Assembly (NCBI GenBank): GCA_019925095.2 | Contig: CM034395.1 | Coordinates: 2,056,001 to 2,120,000, forward strand | Source: Dendrolimus kikuchii | Lineage: Eukaryota > Arthropoda > Insecta > Lepidoptera > Lasiocampidae | Direction: 5' to 3' | Length of the DNA stretch: 64,000 nt | Part shown: one piece after another, positions 11,098 to 23,079 of the stretch | Layout: the number at the start of each line of letters is the position of its first letter | How positions within the stretch are numbered: position 1 is the stretch's first letter | Position numbers and translations under genes: made by a program | Notes under the pieces: generated by a model | Databases searched by the model: none | What the model was told of the DNA's origin: nothing | What the model saw: the letters and a program-made list of their open reading frames with translations, nothing else

Positions 11098-11468
11098 ACA
11101 TACATACATACATACATAACTTCACGCCAGTTCCCTCGCGGGGTAGGCACGAACAACAGAGTGCCATTTAGGCTTATTCTTACACACCTCACTTGCCTCT
11201 TTGACATTCATATCTCTTGTCATGCAAGCTCGTCTGTTCTTAAGGCTCCTGACATCACCTTCTGCTAGTACACGATCAATTTGATCATGGAAGGTGTGTC
11301 GTGGCCTTCCACGACTTCTGCATCCATCCACTTTTGCATTGTATATCTGTTTAGTCATTCTTTCATCATGCATTCTTTCCACATGCCCGAACCACCGGAG
11401 CTTTCAGACCAACTCTCTTTCTTACTTCGGTATTACGAACGCGGTCCGCGAGCGTCACTCCGCAGATT
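11098..11468 (-). mobile_element. LINE-A 3' fragment
   Basis: CATA repeats at 11098-11117, then the complement of the LINE-A C-terminus, open for 86 residues up to MERMHDERMTKQIYN. Further upstream the ADRVRNTEVRKRVG stretch continues to about 11465, but the VGVKVRKGM segment present in other copies is missing, so the copy has an internal deletion. Confidence 0.85.
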
Positions 11469-11674
11469 TAAATAATACATTTTTGTTAAATTAACTTTTT
11501 ATATCACACATTTAATACGTTTCCTACTTTTACATGTAACTTTAGTTCTTCCTTAAGTTAAGTAAGACATATAAATATCATCATTCGAAGAAAGAAAAGA
11601 AAGAAAGAAAAATATTTTATTTAAGACAAAAATACAATACAACAACATTATATTTATAGTGTAATTAGGTGCCA

Positions 11675-11836
11675 TATGTCAGGAGCCTTAAGAACAGACG
11701 AGCGTGCATGACAAGAGCAATGAATGTCAAAGAAGCAAGTGAGGTGTGTAAGAATAATCCTGAATGGCGCTCTGTTGTTCGTGCCTACCCCGCAAGGGAA
11801 CTGGCGTGAAGTTATGTATGTATGTATGTATGTATT
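11675..11836 (+). mobile_element. LINE-A 3' fragment
   Basis: Covers the SLKNRRACMTRAMNVKEASE to ARELA-stop region, then a five-unit TATG tract. It lies about 210 bp from the oppositely oriented copy ending at 11468. Confidence 0.85.
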
Positions 11837-12163
11837 TTTATGTATATTATGAACAACTCTACGGATTCGAGTTCCGTACCCTTTTTTACAACTTAATTTC
11901 TATGAAAGATTTTAGAGTCCATACACGCTTATTGTTTATTTTTGTTACTGTGTGTGACATTAATTTAGTGATTTTTATGTTGTGGTGTACCTTAAGAATA
12001 ACTTATTATATTATAATATATTATATTAGTATTAGTAAAATTTATTTGTTATTATCAGATACTAGAACTCGTATTCATGTTATAAATGTGAAAGCGTACA
12101 TTATTAGGTGCAAAAATCAAGAATGTCTTGTACTAAAATAAACGTTTCAGAAAAAATAATAAA

Positions 12164-12426
12164 TACATACATAACTTCACGCCAGTTTCCTTGCGGGGTA
12201 GGCACGAACAACAGAGCGCCATTTAGGCTTATTCTTACACACCTCACTTGCTTCTTTGACATTCATAACTCTTGTCATGTAAGCTCGTCTGTTCTTAAGG
12301 CTCTTGACATTACCTTCTGCTAGTACACGATCAATTTGATCATGGAAGGTGTGTCCTGGCCTTCCACGACTTCTGCATCCATCCACTTTTGCATTGTATA
12401 TCTGTTTAGTCATTCTTTCATCATGC
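12164..12426 (-). mobile_element. LINE-A 3' fragment
   Basis: Complement of MHDERMTKQIYNAKVDGCRS through to ARKLA-stop. On the 5' side it ends abruptly at a short TA run (12428-12437). Confidence 0.85.
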
Positions 12427-12734
12427 ATATATATATAAAAATAAATAATACTAATATGACTACCTACTAGTAATTTAAGTCTTTTCAAGTTAGTGCTCGT
12501 TGCATTAAGCCCTCCGTCGACTTGCGTAGGCGCATAGCCGCGCCGGACATCGGCTTTACGGATTATAACATGACGAATCGAGTCATGTGTTGACAATAAG
12601 CCGCGTGGCATTAAAATGGATACAGCCAATTCATGCTAGTCTTATAAGTTGATGTCATTTAGGTCATTTGCATGAGTAATAAGTGTTACTTGGGATTTCT
12701 TCTGTGTACATATTGGTTTAGGCTGCCTGTTCTT

Positions 12735-13011
12735 TGACAGCCCGTCTAAATGTAAGTGATTACCGTCGTCTATGGACATTTGCAACACTAAAGGTGCTAC
12801 AAATGCGCTGCTGCTCTCTTAAGGGAGACTGGAACCTGGTCACTAATGTCGGAACACAACTCAAGGTTGTTATGCGACATACTTTAGATCAAGGGTGGTA
12901 GCCATCCAGTCGGGCAAATACCACCCGGCTGCGGGTTGTTAAGTCGCCTCTTACGACAGGCCGCCCGGCCGCAGGAAATTGTATTCTTTCTCCGTTCCTG
13001 CACGGATAAAA
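12735..13011 (-). mobile_element. Repeat S, long form
   Basis: Runs from a decayed tail to the head TCTCCGTTCCTGCACGGATA. The head includes the GCCGCCCGGCCGCAGGAAAT block. Confidence 0.75.
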
Positions 13012-13889
13012 GGTGTGTAGATGTCCTGTCAGCCTCGAAGTCAGGGCTGGAATTAGTTCACCTTCTTATATAATGTCAAATACAAAATGTTCTATTATAA
13101 AGATTTAATATTCAAACTGATTGTTTCAATACAAAATTTTTAACTGAGAGCATGAACCCGACATTAAAGAATTTTTCCAATAAAATTTTGGGATACTAAT
13201 CTTGTAACACAATTATAGGTTCTAATAGGCGCATGGTTTGGATTTAAGAGTATGTTTGCTTCGTTATTTGGGAAGCTTGGTTCGGCGATTAATTTGATGT
13301 ACGTGGGTTTTTATTAGATAAAATGTTAAGACTGAAGCGTTTTCAAGAAGACTTTTATTTTAGGTGTTACCACTCTAAGATAATATTTTATTTAAGTTTA
13401 TGGCTTGGCAGCTAGGCCTTTAAGCCAGATCTTTACAATATAGTTTCTTCATTTTCCTAAGCCTATGTGTAGCACAGCTGAACTGTAGGTAATCAGCTAG
13501 TGCCATTCAACGGAATTCTTGTGACAACTAAAAGGCCACATTCGACTATACAGTTAACATTTCTTACAAAACATATAATTACTACGCAAAAACTATCAAT
13601 ATCCTACAACTATTGTTCATTTTAGAGTAATTTTACATATTTTTAGAAAATAAAACTGCACAGCACCGCGTCTCCTTTCAGTTCCCGCCAAAAACTCCCT
13701 CTAAGACAATATATATTGCACGCCCTTTTAGTATTACCATTCTAAGAAAACATAAATTGCACAACATTTTAGTGTTGCCATTTGAATAATTGTTTAGTGC
13801 CATCTCGCGACACCTTGTCGCAAACAGATTTATAGCTATCTAGATGGTTAAATGCCTAATTTTCTAGCTATGAGTTGTTTTGCGGAGAC
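13012..13889. other. Unassigned stretch
   Basis: A pair of short similar phrases (ATATATTGCACGCCCTTTTAGT and CATAAATTGCACAACATTTTAGT, near 13710 and 13750) suggests an old local duplication. No gene seen. Confidence 0.4.
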
Positions 13890-13965
13890 AAAACAACCCG
13901 TAAGAGGAGTCCTACGACAGCTCGCCCTGCCGCAAAAATTAATATTCTTTCTCCGTGCCGTATTT
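13890..13965 (-). repeat. Repeat S head fragment, rearranged
   Basis: ACGACAGCTCGCCCTGCCGC, then ATTCTTTCTCCGTGCCG matches the long-form head, but the neighbouring AACAACCCGTAAGAGG is in the opposite orientation. Confidence 0.45.
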
Positions 13966-13978
13966 CCGAATTGAAAAA

Positions 13979-14300
13979 CGCGATTGCAGCGCCATCTATT
14001 TAGCTAATCTGTTAATTTCATGGAAACGACATAATTTATCAGCATAAAATGTATCCTAAATATAAAATCGGGTTATAAGCCAGCACTATGTCGAGTTTCA
14101 TTCATATACGCTCAATAGTATCCAAAAAAGATGCGATTGCAGCGCCATCTTTTTTGCTATTCTCATCTGCCCCACAGAAACCACGTCGTTTATCGGGACA
14201 AAAAGTATCCTATGTTACGCCCCAGCATATAAGCTAGCTGTATGTCGAGTTTCATGTAAATCTGTTCAGTAGTTTTCACGTGATGCTCTGACAGACAAAA
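13979..14300. repeat. Diverged direct duplication
   Basis: Two ~150-bp units start GCGATTGCAGCGCCATCT (near 13981 and 14131) and share GTATCCTA, TAAGC and TATGTCGAGTTTCAT in order. The units have diverged widely. The family is not recognised. Confidence 0.55.
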
Positions 14301-14720
14301 ATTCATAAATGTGCGTTTTCGGAATCTCCTGCTCCGAATTATCCCTCCTGATTTTTTTCACGATTTTAAACGCATTATACAAACTCGAACCATTTACAAA
14401 ATTATTGTAGTATATAGATATACTATAGATTAACATTCTCACGACGCTATATTCCCAGATATTTCAATATACCAAATTAATTATACATCGAAACGGGCAT
14501 CATCGTAATGCTATGTCAATATTTTACACAAATTATGTGATTATTATGCAATCAATATTTTTAATGATAATTTATTTTAAATTATTACACATGTGTTAAG
14601 AGGTTGGTAATAAAACATGAAAGAGATTTGTATAAGTTTTTTAGTACTGTGTTTCTTTATTTGATTACAACATTTTCGGATTTTTATAATTTTATTTGCT
14701 TTCGCCGTGAATTATAAATA

Positions 14721-15196
14721 CAGCGTAAACTCCATGTAACGTGACTCTATTTAACGACAAACTCTCTTAAGCGTCGAAATCACTTTGGTTGGTTAAGCTT
14801 GTCTTGAATAAAATGATACACTCTATATAGCCTTACACCCACTCTCAATAACGATAACAATTAAGTAATAAAAATTACCTTTTAAGTTGCTAAAATTAGT
14901 AAGAACTGCGCAGCTGTCTACGTTCTTTTATCGCTTTATTAGTCTAGCCCGTAACAAACTCGACTGTTGGCATCATGCATACCAAAATTTCTAAGAAGTT
15001 CCGAAATTTTTAAGTCCTTCCTTTATCACCAAAATACCTCGCAAGACATGAATAAAATCAGTAAAATACAACAAAATTACTGGTGCAGCAAAAGATGTCG
15101 TACAAAAACAACAGAATTCTCTCCAATTAATGACAACTCTCTATAACGCCATAAAATGCACAGTCGCTTCAGTGTCGTTATATAGAGTTTACACTG
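14721..15196. mobile_element. TA-flanked MITE, Tc1/mariner-type (pogo-like ends)
   Basis: Left end CAGCGTAAACTCCATGTAAC, right end CGTTATATAGAGTTTACACTG, inverted to each other, with TA directly outside on both sides (14719-14720, 15197-15198). 476 bp, no transposase. Related sequences lie at 46440-46697 and 63593-63705. Confidence 0.75.
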
Positions 15197-15198
15197 TA

Positions 15199-15858
15199 AC
15201 TCTAAAGTAAGTTCCACTAGATTTGTCGTCAGGAGTATATAAAAGAACGCAGAATAATTTACATCCCAAAAAATGTGCGACTCCCGAAGGATAGGCGAAT
15301 ATAATCAAAAAGATGATGTTGTGATCGCGTTGTACTGGCGCCACCGTTGCAAATCACAAAAACATCATCATGGCAACGCGAATGACAACGGCATTAATGT
15401 GTTATCCTCATGGTTATTTCTACAATCTTCGTTAAATGACGCTACGGGCATTCATCCTCATCCAGAAAAAAATGTACCGTTCCTGAGGGATAGGAGAAGA
15501 AGCTAGCGAAGCCGCAGGTTAGTATGGTAAGTATTCGGCCGTTCTATAAAGCTATATTTAGCATCTATTAAACTGGTTTTAGTAGTGACGTGAACTATCG
15601 ATGTCAATACAATTAAAGATTGGAATCGATGTAGGAAGTCACAAATTACTAAATCGAATTAAATAAAACGATTTATTATTCAAAAAATATATTTTACATA
15701 TTGTTATTTTTAAAATGTAGAAAATATGCATAACTTAATTACGATTTTTGTTTAAGCTTTTCGATTATAAGTAATAATTTTAATATAATATATCAACATT
15801 ATAATAAATTTAAAGCCTAAAACGTATACTAAAACCTAAAACTACCTCTTTTTGCTAC
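15199..15858. other. Unassigned stretch with a TATA-like site
   Basis: AGTATATAAAAGAACGC (15234-15250) precedes a 77-codon frame at 15273-15506 (MCDSRRIGEYNQKDDVVIAL). The frame has no recognised domain and no second copy. Confidence 0.3.
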
Positions 15859-16378
15859 TGTTACGAGTTTAGCGGGACTCGAATTAAAATGCCGTTGGAA
15901 TTATTATAGAGTTTATTAGAACTATACAAATAAGTATAACACAGGTACAAATATAACCAAACACAACAAATCCAAACGTAATGCAGGAGGTCGTAGTTCA
16001 ATAAAACGCGCAAAGTCCGTCACTATTAGACCCCCGATTGTACACACGCCACGTTCGTATCGTAATCGTCGCTTGACTGCCCCCTCCCTCAATCAAGCCA
16101 TCGTTTTATACTGCAAAAATGCAATGTCCCCGCCCGGCAACGTGACCGAATTTCCTAGAATCAGATTGTACTTTAAAATCCGTAACACCTTGCTAATGCT
16201 TACATTACAACAATAGGCTGTTCTCTAGAAACGTATGCCAATAAATATGTAAATAAAAGAAGACGATCATGAAAGAATTACAATAGTTTCAATGTTATTA
16301 GTTCAAATGCAAAACAGTAAATGTGCTTCTACAAATCTGTACGTGTAATTTATCTTTGTCGGCGCCTAGGTTGTAACA
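15859..16378. mobile_element. Solo LTR, copy 2
   Basis: 520 bp, TGTTACGAGTTTAGCGGGAC to TTGTAACA, flanked by CTAC at 15855-15858 and 16379-16382. Confidence 0.75.
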
Positions 16379-16461
16379 CTACAAATAAAGTCGTTAAAAT
16401 CGTAAATGTTTCTAAGTCCCACGTATGCAGTGTTTTCGTTCTATCGACAATTATAGACATA

Positions 16462-16715
16462 CTAGCTTCTGCCCACGACTTCGTCCTCGTGGAAAAGTTA
16501 AAAAAAAAGTAAGTTAAAAAAACCCTCCGATTTTGAAACATTCTTTATTCGTGCTCTACTCCTATTGGTCTTAGCGTGATGATATACAGCCTATAGCCTT
16601 CCTAGATAAATGGGGTATCTAACACTCAAAGAATTTTTCAAATCAGACCACCAGTTCTTGAGATTAGCGTGTTAAAGCAAACAAACAAACTTCAGCTTTA
16701 TATATTAGTATAAGA
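16462..16715 (-). mobile_element. Helitron family H1, 254 bp
   Basis: Minus strand: TCTTATACTAATATATAAAG to the hairpin and CTAG (16462-16465). Confidence 0.75.
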
Positions 16716-16995
16716 TTAGTATAAGATATAATTCTCACTCGCTTTAAAATAATTTCAATCTACAATCTTTCAATCTCTTTGTTTTCGAATACTTAACTTA
16801 CTTACTTACTAAAACAGTTACATAGTCACGTCATAGTTCTTAAGCCGCTGGAAGGGACTAACACCTAAGAGACCGGCTCGGCCTAGTTTAGGTGTTAAGT
16901 ACCCAAAGAGTCTTAATTTTAAGACATGTAAATTTAATTTTGGTGTCAATAAAAATCTTATATAGGTACATCACAAACTCCAGATCATATCTCCT

Positions 16996-17219
16996 TTTAT
17001 CCGTACAGGAACAGAGAAAGAATACAATTTCTTGCAACCGACAGCTAGGTGGTCTACAGTATACTGCCATAACAATCTTGAGTTTTGTTTATTAGTGGCC
17101 AGGTTGCAGTCTCCCTTTAGAGAGTGGCAGCATATTGGTAGCATCTTCGGTGTTACAAATATCAATAGGCGATGATAACGGCTATCGATCAGGTGGGCTG
17201 TTTACCAGTCTGCTGAACT
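16996..17219 (+). mobile_element. Repeat S, long form, deleted
   Basis: Head TTTATCCGTACAGGAACAGA, then a jump over the GGTAGGGCATTTGCC segment, ending CCAGTCTGCTGAACT without an A tail. Confidence 0.7.
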
Positions 17220-17529
17220 AATAACGTTACTACTAACATAACGTTGTCATGTGTTACGCTTTTAAAGAAATTAGGTAATTATGGTGTTTTAATTTGATTT
17301 TAATTGTTTTGATACAGTCAGAATGTTAGTTCGTTAGGATTTGCATGAAACTTCAAGGGCTTCTCAGAACGGCTCAACTATACTTTCGTTTATTAAATAT
17401 AATTTCCTCATTTACACAGCACCTCGCTCAAGCCTCTTATACGATCCTCTGTATAACGTTTTAATCTTGCCAAACATGTAAGGAATTTATGGAGATATGT
17501 TGCAGTACAAACTTTTAGTACGTCTCGTC

Positions 17530-17830
17530 ATTATTATAACAATAATAATAATCTTCTTTCCTCTTAGCAATGGATGTACCTATGTATGTATGTATGTATG
17601 TATGTAAGTTTGGGTGGAATCTTGCAAGTTAAATTTGATCAACTTCCCGGTTTCCAATTGAGCTGAAATTTTGCAGACATATGTATATCGCGTGACAATG
17701 CAATAATATGGTACCATGGAGCTGATCTGATGATGGAGTCTAAAGGTGGCCATAGGAACTCCTGTACTAAACAAGACAGACCCATCCTGTTTGGGCTAGT
17801 TTTACTTGTCTTGGCTAGCATTTTTATTTT
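17530..17830 (+). repeat. TATG-adjoining GC-moderate stretch, possible old repeat
   Basis: A TATG tract (17580-17604), then GGTTTCCAATTGAGCTGAAA, GCAGACATATGTATATCGCG and TGGAGCTGATCTGATGATGG. The layout resembles an insertion next to a microsatellite, but no second copy is in the window. Confidence 0.35.
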
Positions 17831-17994
17831 ATTTTATTTATTTAGGATAATAAACAGATATGCACTAAAGTTACATAATAAAAAAAATATAGTATAAAAT
17901 CAGTGCTTATCGAACTACATTATCCACGAACTAAACGATGGTAGTGTACAATACTTTAAAAGAATAGGGGACATATACAAAACTCACGCTCATC

Positions 17995-18005
<11 letters not shown>

Positions 18006-18032
<27 letters not shown>

Positions 18033-18055
18033 ACACACACACGCACACACACATA

Positions 18056-18131
<76 letters not shown>

Positions 18132-18170
18132 TACACACACACACACACACACACGCACACACACGAACAT
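18006..18170. repeat. (CA)n microsatellite, ~165 bp
   Basis: Mostly perfect CA with a few CG and TA interruptions. On either strand it yields open frames of alternating Cys-Val or Thr-His that are not genes. Confidence 0.95.
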
Positions 18171-18459
18171 GCACGCGCTCTCGCAATCAAACACATACAT
18201 CAACACGCTTATATACATTTCATATATGTGAGGGATAAAGATAACAGAGACACAAAAATAAAAGTAAAAATGACAGAAAATTACAATGCCTGATCCTTAA
18301 TGGCGTTAATAACATATTTTTTAAAAGCACCCAAGGAAAGTGCAAAGATGTCGGTGTTTTCAAAATATATATTGTAGTTGTTGACGGGTTGGTACATTGG
18401 AGCACGAAGTCCTGCGTTAGTACGACAGGAACACTCTGCTGCTACCTGACATCCAGCAT

Positions 18460-18817
18460 CTCAAAACCTTGTTTTTAAAACCCTTTTAAAAAAAAGCTTA
18501 TTTAATTTACCTTTTTTAAATATGTATTCTGAAGCTAGCAAGAAATATAAGAAAGACAATTTTTAGCTACTCGTGTTGCTGGGGACTTTCTTGCCGCTTC
18601 TTCTTCTCAACAGCAACAACACGTTGCGAAGTGACCTATACATAGAATAGGAAGTAACATTATTTTTTAACGTATTATCTTCAAAACAAAACAACACTGA
18701 TCTTGACATATTTGAAAACAGCTTCTGTAAATATTGTAAACTATTAAAAAATATTCTTAAGTAACGCTTTGCAATTAATGATACAAGAGATTTAATTATA
18801 TAGTACCGTATGTGTGT

Positions 18818-18848
<31 letters not shown>

Positions 18849-19110
18849 AGTGTGTGTGTGCGTGAGTATGCGCGTGTGTATGTGTATATGTATATAAATA
18901 CATAAGCGTTTACACCTGTTTAGTTTTATGAGTTTTCTGTATGCACCTATTTAGAATTGCAATCCAGATTGTTTATGTTAGTAATGTAATGTTTTAATTT
19001 GTTTTGGTTGTAATTTGTTTTGTGCATCGATAAATAAATTAAAAAAAAAGTGTTCTCCAGTGGAACTTATTTTAAACAAAAACTTTTGAATTTGAATTTG
19101 TATTTGAATA
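18460..19110 (+). mobile_element. LINE-H 3' region with (TTGAAT)n end
   Basis: Contains the pieces also found at 32031-32646: CAACACGTTGCGAAG near 18620, AGTGTTCTCCAGTGGAACTT near 19050, and a TTTGAATTTGAATTTG tail. A (TG)n tract lies inside it at 18810-18872. No coding part is recognisable. Confidence 0.5.
18810..18872. repeat. (TG)n microsatellite
   Basis: TG repeats with AG and CG interruptions, inside the LINE-H 3' region, about 640 bp after the CA tract. Confidence 0.9.
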
Positions 19111-19433
19111 TAAAGTATATACTAAAAATAATAACAGATATGTAGTTCTTACATTTCAATTATAAGAAGCCATTACTTATGATTCAGCAAGTCGGTCTCA
19201 TAACTCATTTGTTTTTAGATATTATCGCTTTATAGCAGTTTCCTGTGGCATAAGTACAGACGCGGACTGTACATTGTATGTAAATGTACCGATTGGTATC
19301 TTCAGCTCGATATGTTATCTACATCTGCACATAAATTTTAAATGTGGCATATTGCATGCGACGTCTGTTAGGTAACTTATGTGCTACGAGAGCTATCCGC
19401 GCCGTTTTACTAGTCTATAATATTGTTACGAGT

Positions 19434-19974
19434 TAGCGGGACTCGAATTAAAATGCCGTTAGAATTATTATAAAGTTTATTAGAACTATACAAAGACGTA
19501 TAACACAGGTACAAATATAACCGAACACAACAAGTCAAAATGTGATGCAGAAGGTCGTAATCCAATAAAACGCGCAAAGCCCGTCACTGTTAGATTCCCG
19601 AATGTACACACGTCACGCCCGTGTCGTAGTTGCAGCTCAACTGACCCCTCTCTTCATCAGGCTGTCGTTTTATACTTCACAAATGTGCTCGCCCGCAACG
19701 TCGACACAATTTCCTAGAATTAGCTTGTAATTGTAATCCGCAACACCTGGCTAATGATGCAGCCTGCAAGCGGCCGTAAACGAGTACAATAGAACAATAG
19801 GCGGTTCTCCACAATAACTAGAAACGTATGCCAACAAATAAGTGAACAAAAGAAGACGATCTTAAAAGGGTTTACAATAGTTTCAATGTTATTATTATCA
19901 TTAATAAATGTGCTTCTACAAATCTGTACGTGGAACCTTTCTTTGTCGGCGCCTAGATTGTAACCACACAATAA
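19434..19974. mobile_element. Solo LTR, copy 3
   Basis: Starts TGTTACGAGTTAGCGGGACT after ATAT and ends TTGTAAC followed by C instead of A. No matching right-hand duplication is seen, so the end has mutated or the flank was exchanged. Confidence 0.65.
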
Positions 19975-20694
19975 AGTATTCAATTCTCTTCTATGATTTA
20001 ATAGACAAATGATAGCAAAGAAATGTCTCAAAATTTCCATATTAAACGACTCACTGTAAGTTCAAAAACATCTTAATCACAACACCATAATCAACATTCC
20101 GTGACATACATAATTTATAAGTGATAATTAAAAATTTCTCTTTCTCAATATATCAACGGGCATCTATAATGATATGTTTCTATAAATTTAAATGTCGAAA
20201 TTCGTTGCTAATTAAAACCAAACATATATTAAGTGTCTGCCATTAATTTTATGACATTATTAATTTATAGCGGGTTAAAGTTTCGTGTCGATTATTTAAT
20301 ATTAATGAGATGTAATTTATTGAGGCTAACATTTTGAATGTTGTGGCTGTATATTTTTATAAATGTTTTGATAGGTATTTATGCCGTTACGGACGTGGTT
20401 TTTTAATTTTATTTCAATTTTAGTGTGCGGACTGAATGCGAGCGGCGCGGAGAGCGGCAGCGGATATCATCATCATCCTAGCGGTAAATCCGGGTTGCGT
20501 TCGGAGCCTTCGCCTCGAAGCCCGGGGTCCGCTTTCCTATTATAGATATAACCTAACCACATAGTGCAATGCCTTTTTTATAACTTTTGAATTTTTGACA
20601 TATAACTGTATTTTCGTGATTTTTTTTTTCAATATTGACTCAATTTAAATAGACATTTTTATAATTGTATTTTTTTCTCGTAACCGTTTAATTG

Positions 20695-20697
<3 letters not shown>
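19975..20697. other. Unassigned stretch
   Basis: AT-rich except a small GC island at 20430-20540 (GCGAGCGGCGCGGAGAGCGG; CGAAGCCCGGGGTCCGC). No frame recognised. Confidence 0.4.

Positions 20698-20757
<60 letters not shown>
20698..20757. repeat. (AT)n microsatellite, 60 bp
   Basis: Perfect AT run ending directly at a Helitron's TC start. Confidence 0.95.
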
Positions 20758-20760
<3 letters not shown>

Positions 20761-20966
20761 TAATATATATAAATTACGTGTCACGTTGTTTGTCCGCGAT
20801 GGACTCCTAAACTACTTGACCGATTTTAATCTAATTTGCACACCGTGTGCAGTTTGATCCGACTTGAAAGATAGAATAGCTCACATTTGGACCCGGTAGG
20901 TGGCGCTGCAATCGGGCTCTAAATTTTATTTCTTCAGGGCAGAACAACGTCTGCCGGGACAGTTAG
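20758..20966 (+). mobile_element. Helitron family H2, 209 bp
   Basis: Starts TCTTAATATATATAAATTAC at the end of an AT tract, ends GGGCAGAACAACGTCTGCC hairpin, then GGGACAGTTAG before T (TTAG for the usual CTAG). A near-identical copy of the same length lies at 48386. Confidence 0.75.
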
Positions 20967-21011
20967 TATATATATATAAATTTTGTGTTTTATATTTAAA
21001 AATATTAATTA

Positions 21012-21277
21012 CCAGCTTCTGCCCGCGACTTCGTCCGAGTGGAATTTTTTTTTAACTATCCCACGGCAACATTTTTTCGGTATCAAAGTATCCTTTAAAT
21101 CGGTCCAGTCCTTTTGGAGATTAGCCGGTACAAACAGACAGACATACAGAGAAACAAAAAATTAGAAAAAAATCTAAATTAGTTCTATTTCACTTCTTAC
21201 ATCCCCCTGACTCGGTTTTTAGCATTTTTTTACATTGTACAGAAATTCGACCTCTACAGTTTTATTATATGTATAGA
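21012..21277 (-). mobile_element. Helitron family H3, 266 bp
   Basis: Minus strand starts TCTATACATATAATAAAACT, carries the CTAAAAACCGAGTCAG block, and ends CTCGGACGAAGTCGCGGGCA, GAAGCTGG before T. Confidence 0.7.
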
Positions 21278-22143
21278 TTGGAAGTTTTCCAAATAAATAA
21301 ATAGTGTAATAACCGCATTAGTACAGTAACTTTATAATCATGTCATAAACGTACGTTGTATAATTGCTGTCATTACAACTTCTTCATAACATGATGATGA
21401 TAAATCTACATCGCCCCTAATTACACATGACCCAAAGTACTTAAGGCGTATGTCCATATTGTTCTTTTTACAATTATCAACCTTATAAGTAACGGAATTT
21501 AATTGACAATCATTTTGTCCGTAATTTAAAAATGACTTTCATTTTTTAACGTTATACTAAAGCATAACACACGAATTTCAATTCTAAATGTTAGTTGTTA
21601 CGGTTTCAAATTGCAGTATCAGTATTAAGGCTTATGATGTAAGGCATTTATTTAAATTTTATTGTGTTTAGACACGCAATGACACTGTGAGTAAGAAATT
21701 AAAATGTCAGCGTACTACGTCTTTCAAATGATATTTGAATATAACAAGTAATTTTCTATTTAAGCTCTGACATAAAACTATTACTAGGTGTGAGCGATGA
21801 AATTATATTTTTTATTGTTTAAGGGTTTAGCTTTAAAAGTTTATAATTGTAATAATGGCTTTGTGGTAAAATGAGGGATGCATGCGAAGGCACGCGTTTA
21901 TAGCGCGCGGTGTGAAGTTTGCTGCGCGTGAGATGGTTTGCGGCCATGTTTGTTTCGCTTCTTTTTTTCTTATGCAATTCATTGCGCACGATATCATCCA
22001 TTGTAATATTTTAAATCAAGTATTAAAAATCACCATCAGCACAAACTGACAACTACACTAGGGTTCCCTAGACTGTTTAGGAAAATCAGAACTCTTATAG
22101 AATTGTAATATCCTTCTGTCCATCTCTCTGTCTGTATATACAT
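21278..22143. other. AT-rich non-coding stretch
   Basis: Nothing recognised; a GC-richer patch at 21880-21960 has no conserved frame. Confidence 0.5.
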
Positions 22144-22362
22144 ACTTACTCCGTTGGGTCAGCGACCTAATATGGGTCTTGGCCTCCGAAACGAGAGCAT
22201 GTCACTTTTCTCTGTCCTGTGCGGTATCTTGCCAATTACTGGCTCCTAGCTCCGACAGGTCAGCCTCCACTTTGTCCTTCCAGCGATATTTAGGACGGCC
22301 GACCGGACGCCGACCTACTGGCCGTCTCAAATATGCTTTCTTCCGAGCCAGCGGAGGTGGTG
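22144..22362 (-). mobile_element. LINE-B C-terminal fragment
   Basis: Complement of the RRPVGRPKYRWKDKVEADL to HFGSL region, ending at the stop next to TACTCCGTTGG. It is followed within about 20 bp by a minus-strand repeat S. Confidence 0.75.
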
Positions 22363-22382
22363 AGCTTTTACATATGTACCTC

Positions 22383-22670
22383 TTTTTTTATTGCATGAGC
22401 TCAGCAGACAGGCAGACGGCCCATTTGATGGAAAGCGGTTACCAAAGGTACTACAAATACGCTGCTGCTCTTTTAAGGGAGACTGAAACCTGGTCACTAA
22501 TGCGGGAACACAACTCAAGGTTGTTATGGCGGCATACTCTAGACCAGGGGTTGTAGACATCCAGACGGGCAAATACCCTAACCACCTGGCTGTGAGTTGT
22601 TTTGTCGCCTCTTAAGAAAGACCGCCCGGCCGCAGGAATTTGTATTCTTTCTCCGTTCCTGCACGGATAA
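22383..22670 (-). mobile_element. Repeat S, long form
   Basis: T run then GAGCTCAGCAGACAGGCAGA to CCGTTCCTGCACGGATAA. A small deletion removes CATCGCCTATGGACATTTGC. Confidence 0.8.
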
Positions 22671-22699
22671 CATATATATGTACATCTATACATACATAC

Positions 22700-23003
22700 A
22701 AAAACAAATTGAAGTGTCTGTTTGTAATGTCAAAAAAACTGATTTTTACTAAATGCATATGTAAGTATATACGGTACCTATATCACAAAATCCATTTTTA
22801 AAATTTTCGTCTGTCTGTCTGTATATTTGTTTCCGCTAATCTCTGAAACTGATCTTATAAGGAGTAACCTAGGCTACATTTTTTTTAGAAGAAGCTAAAA
22901 GGCCCACGCGCATGCGCCGCCGCCCTCGCTGCACTGGAAGAGTAATGCTGAACTTTTGCAATAAAAAAAACACGCAGACGAAGTCGCGGGTAACAGCTAC
23001 TAG
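22700..23003 (+). mobile_element. Helitron-like element, same family as 4316
   Basis: Shares AATTGAAGTGTCTGTTTGTA and the GTAACCTAGGCTAC region, and ends CGCAGACGAAGTCGCGGGTA, then CAGCTACTAG. Confidence 0.55.
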
Positions 23004-23079
23004 ATACATATGTATATACAGACATATATATGTGCATACACTTTATTGCTGTTTTAATAAAAATTGTTGAAGTAAACAT

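Noticed and set aside
15273..15506. 77-codon ORF after a TATA-like box
   Set aside because: No domain, biased His/Asn content, no intron signals. TATA-like strings are frequent in this AT-rich DNA. Kept only as a note.
17931..18218. Open frames of 68-95 codons with long Cys-Val runs
   Set aside because: They are translations of the (CA)n/(TG)n microsatellite; open in several frames at once.
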